DNA from: an uncultured Synechococcaceae cyanobacterium
GTDB taxonomy: Bacteria; Cyanobacteriota; Cyanobacteriia; PCC-6307; Cyanobiaceae
Reading direction: 5' to 3'
Assembly: GCA_902634405.1 (NCBI GenBank)
Contig: CACPJY010000002.1
Span: forward strand, 62,001 to 126,000
DNA: 64,000 nucleotides
Below the pieces are notes generated by a model. It made no database searches. It was not told the DNA's origin and worked only from the letters and a program-made list of their open reading frames with translations. This document shows, piece after piece, positions 29,219-37,359 of this stretch (positions are counted from its first letter, which is position 1; each line of letters starts with the position of its first letter). The translations under genes and the position numbers were made by a program.

Positions 29219-30559
29219 ATGACTACTAATCTCTTATTGCAAGAGAGTCATTTTCGTGTATCTAGCACAGGTTCTCTTGTCCTGAATATTGATGATCAAC
29301 GTATCTTAGATCTGGGTTATGCCAAGATCTCAAACATTAGAAGTACAGATCTCATATACGTTCTTGAAGCTCTTCAAGCATCTGAAACCTTCCGTTGGGA
29401 CAAAGCTAAAAGAAGAGTTCTTTGGGGAGATCAGCTTCTAACAGAGGCTGATATGGAAGTACTTCATTTGCGACTTTCTAAAGAACACGGAATTAACTTC
29501 CCTCCTAAGCAAACACGCTTAGCCATTGAGGCAATGGCCCTGAAGAACAGCTTTGATTCCTTTGAAGAGAAGCTTCTGGAGATTGAACACTTAGTTGAAC
29601 CGATCCCTATCAATAACCTCAGTACTCGTTACTTCAAAACTAAAAAGCCTATCTATGACAAGTACCTTGAACTTTGGCTTGTTAATTGGGTCAAACGTCA
29701 ATTAGAGCCTGGTTGCTACAACCGCACAATGCTTGTGGTTCAAGGTCCTCAAAACATCGGCAAGGATCAGTTCGTCAAGATCCTGGCGGGAGACAACAAC
29801 AGCACTTCAGTTGGTTGCACTGCCAACTTCAAAGACAAAGATCTTTTAACAACCTTCAACAGCAAGAGTGTTCTCCTTTTTGAAGAGCTAGAGCAAACCA
29901 CTGGAAGGGTGGTCGAAGGAGCTCTGAAATCTTTCCTCTCAGAAACCAGTGATAGTTACGTGATGAAGTACAAGAGTCACGCAGAGGACTATCCCCGTCG
30001 TTGTAGCTATTGGGGTTCTTGTAATAAGCAGGAATTCCTTACTGATCTAACTGGCAATACAAGGTTCCACGTCATACCAGTTGAAGTTGACTCAAAGAGA
30101 GGTCAGGCAATAGACCTAGAACAACTCAAGAAAGAAAGAGAAGCAATCATTTCAGGAGCAATAAAGCTTTATAGGAAACACAAAGAAGGTTTTTATTCAC
30201 TTGAACTCACTCAAGATGAACGCAGTCAATCTGAAGATCTAAACGCTAATTATCTAGAGGTCTCTCAATACGAAGAGCCCTTGGCAGAACTACTAGAAGG
30301 TCGTACCGCTGTATGTATGGACGAGATTCGTGAATGCATTGATCTCACTCTTGGCTATATCGATAAACGAATGGAGAAGGAAATCAAGAAAGCCATGGGA
30401 GCACTTGGATTTAAAGCTCTTCCTTCTCCTAGAAAGGTTCGATGGGCTGGAGGGGACAAGTCTGTGAGGCCATGGATTCGAAATAATGGGCCCCAACCTG
30501 ACTACCTTGAGATAGCCGACTATTACCAACCGAAGCAGAGAGGTGAAAGAGATTTTTAA
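29219..30559 (+). CDS. VapE/VirE-family (SF3-like) helicase/replication protein
   Basis: VVQGPQNIGKDQFVKILAG; VLLFEELEQT; SCNKQEFLTDLTGNTRFHVIPVE. Confidence 0.85.
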   Translation: MTTNLLLQESHFRVSSTGSLVLNIDDQRILDLGYAKISNIRSTDLIYVLEALQASETFRWDKAKRRVLWGDQLLTEADMEVLHLRLSKEHGINFPPKQTRLAIEAMALKNSFDSFEEKLLEIEHLVEPIPINNLSTRYFKTKKPIYDKYLELWLVNWVKRQLEPGCYNRTMLVVQGPQNIGKDQFVKILAGDNNSTSVGCTANFKDKDLLTTFNSKSVLLFEELEQTTGRVVEGALKSFLSETSDSYVMKYKSHAEDYPRRCSYWGSCNKQEFLTDLTGNTRFHVIPVEVDSKRGQAIDLEQLKKEREAIISGAIKLYRKHKEGFYSLELTQDERSQSEDLNANYLEVSQYEEPLAELLEGRTAVCMDEIRECIDLTLGYIDKRMEKEIKKAMGALGFKALPSPRKVRWAGGDKSVRPWIRNNGPQPDYLEIADYYQPKQRGERDF

Positions 30560-30616
30560 GAGGCTTTAGTGATTGACGGCTCTTTTAGATAAGGCTTAGG
30601 CGCAGCCTTCTACAGG

Positions 30617-30714
30617 AAACTACAAAAACACTACCTAATTCAAAAAACTACCTCTTAACTACATCTCGACTACTCGACTTTCGATGCACCAGAAGGTGAC
30701 TACAGAAACTACAA
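30617..30714. repeat. iteron-like cluster of seven (n)actac motifs
   Basis: actac at 30619, 30630, 30647, 30658, 30669, 30699, 30708 (spacings 11,17,11,11,30,9). Confidence 0.65.
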
Positions 30715-30821
30715 CTTTTTAGAGAAACTCTTTTAGGAATAAGAGTATAAAGAACCTTCTAAATAGCTTCTATATAATTCTATGTAGTCGTTTTATTTAT
30801 ATATACGACCAAGGCCACAAC

Positions 30822-32351
30822 CTAGTGATCAATTAAAAGGAAATCTATTGTAGATACAATTTCATTGAGTCTCTCAATCTTAAAACCTTGGCCATACATA
30901 TTACTTACTTCTTGATTACTATGACCTCGAATAGAATCCATAATTGATTGATCTAATCCAGGGATCTTTCCAAAATGATCCCGTAAAACATCTGCGTGAT
31001 AGTGCCTTGCTGAGTAAAGAACAACCGTTAAATCTTTGATCTGCAACTCTCCCCTAAGAACTGTTTTACTCCACCTTTCAGACCACTTGGAGCTTACTTT
31101 CCCATATTTGTCTTCTCTAAGATCTTTGAAAACCCTCTCTCCTAGTGAAGCCTCTCTTACAAAAGCCTCTAAACCAAGTTCAATTAAACACTTAGGGATA
31201 GGGACATCTCTAAGGCTATTTTCTGTTTTAGGAGCGGCTTTATTAATGTCATTGATTTGCAAATACAACTTACCGTTCTGATCTTTTTTGAAATCACCTC
31301 CCAACAAAGAAGCTGCTTCCTCATTCCTTACACCAGTGGCAATCATCAGCAAAGGAATCCATTTGTCAGCAGGGCTTTTGCCTTCTTCTAAGCAATTGCG
31401 AACTATTTGTTTTACTTCTTCTGAAGTGAATGGACGTCTATCAGATGCTTTGCTTCGTTTAATAGTGAGATTTTGATTATTAAAAGGGTTATGCCAGTTC
31501 TCAATTAAGCCATCTTTCTTAACACTATTAGTTATCGACTGAAGATGGACAATCTTGTTCTTGATTGTTCGAGGTTTTAGTCCTTTGTGAGATTTGTGTC
31601 TCATCCACTCTTTGACATCTTTTCTAGTAATACTCCTCAAACTTGAGAGTTTTGTATCTGCCAACCACTGTTTAGCAGTGCTCTTAAATGTGTCCCGAGT
31701 TTTTAAGTTCTTCTTATCTCTTGACCAGTACTCCCAAGCTTTAAGCAAATCAAGGTCAGATTCTTGTCCTCTTGAATACGGATCTTCTGGATCTGTAAGA
31801 CCCTGAGCTCTGGATTCAAGCGTTTTTATTGCTCTTTCAAACGCTTTCTCAAACCGATAAGAAAGCTCAGAGATATCAATCTTTTCTTTATGCAATTTTG
31901 TCTCTTCTTCGGCGATAGCATCAAACCTTTCTTCTATGTAAGTTCGCACTCCATTTCCATTGTCACTACAAGGAAGTCCATACGCTTCTAGAACATCTCC
32001 AGCCTTGAAATGCCTACCGTCATAAGAGTCTTCGAACTCCTGCAAAAGCCTTCTATAAAACTTCCCTGTTATTACATTGAGTTGGTTAGGTGTTACCTCA
32101 GCTGATGAAATTTGGGGTGATAGTTTTACACCCTCTTTTGCTGCATTAATTATTGCTCTGAATTTGTCTTCTATTGGGGGGCCGAGAAGTTTCGCTCTAT
32201 TCAAATCTTTCGTTCCAAGAGATTTTTTTAGCTCTGTCTTTCCAATAACCGACCTCAAAGATTTAGGAACAGCAATCCTTACTCCATAAGTTCCTGCCCG
32301 TTGATACAAAGCCAATCGACGAAATCGATAATTTGCACTGATGATAGACAA
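30822..32351 (-). CDS. tyrosine recombinase / phage-type integrase
   Basis: TGVRNEEAASL; YSARHYHADVLR; IRGHSNQEVSNMYG (R..HxxR..H..Y); N-terminal SAM-like domain; TTG start. Confidence 0.93.
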   Translation of the reverse strand: MSIISANYRFRRLALYQRAGTYGVRIAVPKSLRSVIGKTELKKSLGTKDLNRAKLLGPPIEDKFRAIINAAKEGVKLSPQISSAEVTPNQLNVITGKFYRRLLQEFEDSYDGRHFKAGDVLEAYGLPCSDNGNGVRTYIEERFDAIAEEETKLHKEKIDISELSYRFEKAFERAIKTLESRAQGLTDPEDPYSRGQESDLDLLKAWEYWSRDKKNLKTRDTFKSTAKQWLADTKLSSLRSITRKDVKEWMRHKSHKGLKPRTIKNKIVHLQSITNSVKKDGLIENWHNPFNNQNLTIKRSKASDRRPFTSEEVKQIVRNCLEEGKSPADKWIPLLMIATGVRNEEAASLLGGDFKKDQNGKLYLQINDINKAAPKTENSLRDVPIPKCLIELGLEAFVREASLGERVFKDLREDKYGKVSSKWSERWSKTVLRGELQIKDLTVVLYSARHYHADVLRDHFGKIPGLDQSIMDSIRGHSNQEVSNMYGQGFKIERLNEIVSTIDFLLIDH

Positions 32352-32356
32352 AAAAA

Positions 32357-32375
32357 TGTACCTGGTTTTGTACCA
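32357..32375 (+). promoter_or_regulatory. putative integrase arm-type site pair (right)
   Basis: tgtacctggttttgtacca directly upstream of int, 54 bp from the att core. Confidence 0.6.
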
Positions 32376-32429
32376 AGCACGTCAAAAACTTTAGCTATAG
32401 CTTAGATCCCTTGCAGGAGAGCAGTTAAA

Positions 32430-32514
32430 CGGAGAGGGTGGGATTCGAACCCACGGACGGTTTCCCGTCAAACGATTTCGAGTCGTTCGCTTTCGACCAC
32501 TCAGCCACCTCTCC
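32430..32514 (-). tRNA. tRNA-Ser (CGA)
   Basis: GGAGAGGTGGCCGAGTGGTCGAAAGCGAACGACTCGAAATCGTTTGACGGG...GGGTTCGAATCCCACCCTCTCCG; class II with variable arm; anticodon CGA. Confidence 0.97.
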
Positions 32515-32654
32515 AAGGTTGATTAATTCTAGGTCTTTGCTTATCTCTTAAATGAGAGCCCATTTAAAAGTTGTCGTGATTATTTTAAAAGTTTTTTTCT
32601 GAAATAGATAGCTTCTAAAACTCTTCTTCTGTATAATATCATATTTATAATTTA

Positions 32655-34622
32655 ATGTCTCCTAGAAATAAAAAATCGAAGGGATTTGCGAGCCCAAACA
32701 TAAGGCCCAAAAAGATTATTGATATAGATTTATTGAATATTCATAAGTACGAAATATCAGCCCAGAAGCACATGGCAAATAACAATCTTGATTCAGCAGA
32801 AAGGATTTATATAAGTTTAATTAAAGAAGGAGTTTTTTCGCTATCAATCTTTCAAAATTTAGCAGAGGTATTCTTTCAAAAAGGAGATAATAATAATAGC
32901 CTTAAATATTTTCTAAAAGCATCAACTCTAGCACCCAATTCATTAAAAATTTTAAACCGTTTGTCTTTACTTTATCAACGTATTGACAAGGATGATGAGG
33001 CAAAGACTATTTATAAAAAGATAATTAACTTATATCCTGAAGAAATCAATGCTCAAATTAATTTAGGACTGATTTATCACAAATTAGGAGATTTGGAGCT
33101 TGCCATTCAGAGCTATAGATTGGCATTAGACATTTCTAATGACTCCGCAATAGCACATTCTAATATCGCAATAGCTTTTAATCATTTAGATCGAGTTAAT
33201 GAAGCTATTAAACATTTTAAACTGTCCATAGAAATTGAACCTAATAACTTATTGACATATATTAATTTGGCTGATCTATTCCATAAGAATCACAATTACT
33301 CCGAAGCTATTTTTTACTTTTTCGCAGCCTTGAAAATTTCACCTGACAATTTTGAGGTCTATTTTGCTTTGGGAAATGTTTATCATGACGATAAACAGCT
33401 TGTTCGATCGATTTTTTGCTACAAGAAAGCTCTTCGATATCAACGTGATCACTTTTCATCTATTCTTAATCTGGGTTTAGCTATCCATGAACTAGGACGC
33501 CCAAAGCTTGCAAGGCTCTATTATTTAAAAGCTCTATCTTTAAGGCCTAATCACCCTAAAGCTTTGAATAATCTTGGTCTTGCAAATTATCATTTAGGTG
33601 ATTTTGAAGTGGCCAAAAGCTATTACCTTCTGTCTCTTAGGGAAACTCCATATTTTCCAGAAGCTAAAACTAATCTAGGCATATTACAGCTCACTCAAGG
33701 TGATTATTCTGATGGGCTCACAAATTATAACTACAGGTTCGAGACTACAAACTACGCTGCTAATCTCATTTTTCAACCTGATAATAATAAACTATGTAAA
33801 AGGCTTTCTGAATCAAGGGAGCTACAACTTATATCTGAACAAGGGTTGGGAGATACTATACAATTTTTACGCTATGGAATAGCTCTAAGGGATTTAGGAT
33901 ATCAAGTTTCTATCTGCTTAGATCCCAAACTTTTGGGATTAGTTAAATATTCTGGTATTTTTTCTAAAGTATTTACACCAGAAACTGTTGTTGAAGAAAA
34001 ATCATCTAATTGGCTGCCTTTACTTACTTTACCTAAATTACTTGGAGTTGAACCAGGAAAGGTTTTAATTGATCAACCATATTTAAGATCTAACCCTCAT
34101 ATTGTATCTAAATGGAAAAAAAAGCTTACTTCAAACTCTCTCCCTATTATAGGTATAAATTGGCAAGGTAATAGATCTGCAGAAACTTTCAACCTTGTAG
34201 GTCGATCTATACCTCTACATTTCCTTTCATTCCTTTCTGGTTTTCAAGGCTTTAATTTAGTCTCACTTCAAAAGGGTTTTGGTTCAGATCAACTGATAAA
34301 TTGTTCCTTTAAGGAACAATTTATACCTAACCAGCATCTAGTTGACCTTGTACAAGACTTTGAGGAAACAGCGGCAATTTTTAGTTGTTGTGATCTAGTT
34401 ATTACTACAGATACCTGTGCTGCACATTTGTCGGGGTCTCTTGGAAGACCAACATGGTTGATTTTAAATAAAACCCCCGATTGGAGATGGGGTTTAGAAG
34501 GTGATAAATCTTTCTGGTACCCTTCAATTCGTATTTTTAGACAGATCTATAATAATGATTGGACTCACCCTCTTCAATTAATGTCAGACCAACTAGCTAA
34601 ATTTTTATCACAATGGAATTAG
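32655..34622 (+). CDS. TPR protein with C-terminal glycosyltransferase-9-like region
   Basis: Multiple TPRs; QGLGDTIQFLRY; GINWQGN; DLVITTDTCAAHLSGSLGRPTWLIL. Confidence 0.85.
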   Translation: MSPRNKKSKGFASPNIRPKKIIDIDLLNIHKYEISAQKHMANNNLDSAERIYISLIKEGVFSLSIFQNLAEVFFQKGDNNNSLKYFLKASTLAPNSLKILNRLSLLYQRIDKDDEAKTIYKKIINLYPEEINAQINLGLIYHKLGDLELAIQSYRLALDISNDSAIAHSNIAIAFNHLDRVNEAIKHFKLSIEIEPNNLLTYINLADLFHKNHNYSEAIFYFFAALKISPDNFEVYFALGNVYHDDKQLVRSIFCYKKALRYQRDHFSSILNLGLAIHELGRPKLARLYYLKALSLRPNHPKALNNLGLANYHLGDFEVAKSYYLLSLRETPYFPEAKTNLGILQLTQGDYSDGLTNYNYRFETTNYAANLIFQPDNNKLCKRLSESRELQLISEQGLGDTIQFLRYGIALRDLGYQVSICLDPKLLGLVKYSGIFSKVFTPETVVEEKSSNWLPLLTLPKLLGVEPGKVLIDQPYLRSNPHIVSKWKKKLTSNSLPIIGINWQGNRSAETFNLVGRSIPLHFLSFLSGFQGFNLVSLQKGFGSDQLINCSFKEQFIPNQHLVDLVQDFEETAAIFSCCDLVITTDTCAAHLSGSLGRPTWLILNKTPDWRWGLEGDKSFWYPSIRIFRQIYNNDWTHPLQLMSDQLAKFLSQWN

Positions 34623-35002
34623 TCTATGCACCAATCTCTATTGGTGAACTTATTGATAAGATTACGATCTTGAATATCAAAATCTCAAAGTTGCCAGCCC
34701 ATTCCTCAGAGAATGTAAATGTAGAGATTACCTTCCTTACAAAAATACTTGAAGAATCTGGTATTCAAATCGACCCGGATTTATTAGATCAATTGCAATC
34801 TATTAATTCTAAGTTATGGCAGATTGAGGACCAGATTAGACGAAAAGAAGCGGCCTTAGACTTTGGATCTGAATTTGTAGATCTTGCAAGGCATGTATAT
34901 TTATTTAATGACAAGAGATCTGAAATTAAGAGGCAAATAAATTTACAAACAGATTCTAAGATCGTTGAGGAAAAGTCTTATCCAAATTATTTAAATTATT
35001 AG
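34613..35002 (+). CDS. DUF6165-like protein
   Basis: ISIGELIDKITILNIKISKL; LWQIEDQIRRKEAALDFG. Confidence 0.7.
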   Translation: MELVYAPISIGELIDKITILNIKISKLPAHSSENVNVEITFLTKILEESGIQIDPDLLDQLQSINSKLWQIEDQIRRKEAALDFGSEFVDLARHVYLFNDKRSEIKRQINLQTDSKIVEEKSYPNYLNY

Positions 35003-35021
35003 GCCATTTGTTCTTTTGATA

Positions 35022-36050
35022 TTACTGCCAACCAGATTCAGACATTAATTTAATTGCGGAACTATTTGCGTCCCCTAATTGTTTAGTAGTTACCCCATCC
35101 GGTTTAAACTCACCAAAGCTTTTTACCTCTTTTGATTCTCCGTAGCCTTTCAGAGGGTGCTCAAATGTTGGCCCAGCTAGACCTTTACTACCATTAGGTG
35201 AGGCTAAATATTCTAGTAGTTTTATGGCTTCCTTTTTGTTTTTCGCGTACTTAGCAATTCCCCCAGCGCTTACATTTACATGGGCAGGATTAGGAGTAAT
35301 TACTTGTATTTTTCTTGCTAAATCTCTATCCTTTTCCCCATTTACTCCAGCCAACATTCTTGCAACGTAGTAGTGATTTACTATCCCAACACCGCACTGC
35401 CCTTGTGCAACAGCTCTTATTAGAGAAATATCACCTCCAAAATATGGTTGAGTTACGTTTGAATTCATTCCTTTTAGCCAACTTTTGGTTCTGCTCTTAC
35501 CGTATTGAACTAGTTGATTGGCAACAAGTGACTGATTGTAGACATTATTTCTTTTCCTTAAACAAACTTGACCCTTATATTCACTCTTTGAAAGATCACT
35601 ATAAGTTCTAATATTATTTGAACTAATGACCTCTGGGTTTGCAATAATTACTCTTACTCTGCGTGTTAGTCCATACCATCTATATTTTGGGTCTCTGTAT
35701 TCTTCTGGTACCTCTTTAATAAGCTTATTTGATCTATAAGGTTGTAATAATCCAGATTTTGCTGCATTGCTTATTCTTGCAGCATCAACAAGAAGGATCA
35801 GGTCAGCATTAGAATTTTTACCTTCTCTTTTTAATCTTTCAATAAGAGATATTCCTGTTGATTCAATCAATCGCACCCTAATACCTGTTTCTTTATTGAA
35901 TTTTTTGTATACTTGCCTATCTGTATTGTAATGTCTTCCAGAATAGACGCGTACTTCTCTCGAAGATGGATTGACATCATTTCCAATCAATGACGCCAGG
36001 GATAGGATTGAGGAGTAAACCGCAATTTTTATAAATTTAATTTTGGCCAT
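35022..36050 (-). CDS. Fe(III) ABC transporter substrate-binding protein (IdiA/FutA-like)
   Basis: VRVYSGRHYNTDRQVYKKFNKETGIRVRLIE; GLTRRVRVIIANP. Confidence 0.9.
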   Translation of the reverse strand: MAKIKFIKIAVYSSILSLASLIGNDVNPSSREVRVYSGRHYNTDRQVYKKFNKETGIRVRLIESTGISLIERLKREGKNSNADLILLVDAARISNAAKSGLLQPYRSNKLIKEVPEEYRDPKYRWYGLTRRVRVIIANPEVISSNNIRTYSDLSKSEYKGQVCLRKRNNVYNQSLVANQLVQYGKSRTKSWLKGMNSNVTQPYFGGDISLIRAVAQGQCGVGIVNHYYVARMLAGVNGEKDRDLARKIQVITPNPAHVNVSAGGIAKYAKNKKEAIKLLEYLASPNGSKGLAGPTFEHPLKGYGESKEVKSFGEFKPDGVTTKQLGDANSSAIKLMSESGWQ

Positions 36051-36198
36051 GAATGTCGAATGATTTATTTTCTAAAATCACACTATTCCTAATTTTAAAG
36101 CTGAGGCGATTCATTTTCTACTAGTCCTTGTAGCAATTGTTATACTCGCTTCCTATGGTTTTTGGTCTACTTTCACTCACTTGGGTTGTCTTACTTAA

Positions 36199-36864
36199 AT
36201 GGATTCTTTGATTCATAGGCTTCTAGACTCGGATACTGCAGAGGAATTAAGAACCTTGGTAAGAGGGAATCTCGACTCTTGGAATGATGGCAAGCGATCT
36301 GCTGGCACTCACGCAGCACCCTTGAAAAATAATTATCAACTAGATAGAGATTCTTTAGAATCACGAAAAGCTGCAGCAATAGTTGTTGAATCAATTAAGT
36401 CAGATTCCCTTGTCAAAAGCTTTGTTTTACCTAGAAGTATTCACGGGGTTATGTTCACGAAATCCTTGACTGGACAAGGGTATGGAATTCATGTAGATAA
36501 TGCTTATATGAGCACGGGAAGAAGTGATATCTCATTTACTCTTTTTCTTAGTAAACCTCAAGACTATGAAGGTGGTGAGTTATCAATTCAATCATTAAAC
36601 GATAATTCTAACTACAAGCTTCAACCTGGTGAAGCTATTTTTTATCCAAGTACATATCTTCACTCAGTAAGACCCGTAACAGCTGGTGAGAGATTAGTTT
36701 CTGTTGGCTGGATACACAGTTATATCTCATGTAACGAGGACAGAAATCTTTTGTTTAATTTAGATGCAGCCTCAAAGGGGTTACTCGCAAAGCATGGTAG
36801 ATCTCCCGAATTGGATTTAATATTTCAATCCTACGCAAATCTTCTTAGGCGCTTTGGTGATTAA
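36199..36864 (+). CDS. PKHD-type 2OG-Fe(II) dioxygenase (PiuC-like)
   Basis: YGIHVDNAYM; TLFLSKPQDYEGGELSI; GEAIFYPSTYLHSVRPVTAGERLVSVGW. Confidence 0.9.
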   Translation: MDSLIHRLLDSDTAEELRTLVRGNLDSWNDGKRSAGTHAAPLKNNYQLDRDSLESRKAAAIVVESIKSDSLVKSFVLPRSIHGVMFTKSLTGQGYGIHVDNAYMSTGRSDISFTLFLSKPQDYEGGELSIQSLNDNSNYKLQPGEAIFYPSTYLHSVRPVTAGERLVSVGWIHSYISCNEDRNLLFNLDAASKGLLAKHGRSPELDLIFQSYANLLRRFGD

Positions 36865-36944
36865 TTTGATATGCTTTGATGTATCTTTAATCACTGCTCG
36901 CTTTGCTTATAAAGGCGAGAATAAAATCATTTCATATTAGTACT

Positions 36945-37190
36945 ATGTTCAAATATAGTCCTGTAGCCATATTCATGGCCGCCTCAGCTTTGCTTTCAGT
37001 AGCTAATGTTAATTCTGATTTGGTAAAAGCTGATGATAATACTAATCGAGAAGGTGGTCTTAAGGAGTGGACTACCGATGATGCTTTAGATGCTGATAGT
37101 AAGCTCGATGAAGATGCTAAGAAGGCAGCTAAAAAGGCTAAAGAATCTAATTTCTGTGTACCAATAGGAGAGGGAGAGAATTGCTGGTAG
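36945..37190 (+). CDS. small exported hypothetical protein
   Basis: Signal-peptide-like MFKYSPVAIFMAASALLSVA. Confidence 0.5.
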   Translation: MFKYSPVAIFMAASALLSVANVNSDLVKADDNTNREGGLKEWTTDDALDADSKLDEDAKKAAKKAKESNFCVPIGEGENCW

Positions 37191-37281
37191 GCAACAATCT
37201 CCAATTTATCTTTTAATTGATTTATTCTAATAATTAGCTTTTTGTTTCAGAGATCTTAATTTCAAAAAATAATCAGTTTAA

Positions 37282-37332
37282 AACAAAAGAAGTGGGGGAG
37301 ATTAATTACTAATCTCCCCCACTTCTTTTGTT
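37282..37332. terminator. bidirectional terminator hairpin, 23-bp perfect stem with 5-nt loop
   Basis: aacaaaagaagtgggggagatta attac taatctcccccacttcttttgtt between convergent genes. Confidence 0.9.
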
Positions 37333-37359
37333 CAAATCCTTACGGTTATTTCGTATGAA

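Larger units (their letters stand above)
22408..32443. mobile_element. putative tRNA-Ser-integrated element (tycheposon / integrative satellite-like), ~10.0 kb
   Basis: 14-bp direct repeats cggagagggtggga at 22408-22421 and 32430-32443 (tRNA 3' end); tyrosine recombinase next to tRNA; VapE-like helicase; accessory cargo. Confidence 0.85.

Noticed and set aside
29686-29883. 65-aa ORF inside the helicase gene
   Set aside because: Out-of-frame overlap with a strongly supported CDS
29210-30784. 12-bp exact repeat tataattctatg at 29210 and 30773 flanking the helicase
   Set aside because: AT-rich and promoter-like; plausible by chance in this composition
31036-32289. Plus-strand ORFs opposite the integrase
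   Set aside because: Antisense shadows with no recognisable domain
22408-32443. Element as a complete prophage
   Set aside because: No capsid, portal, terminase, tail or lysis genes recognised
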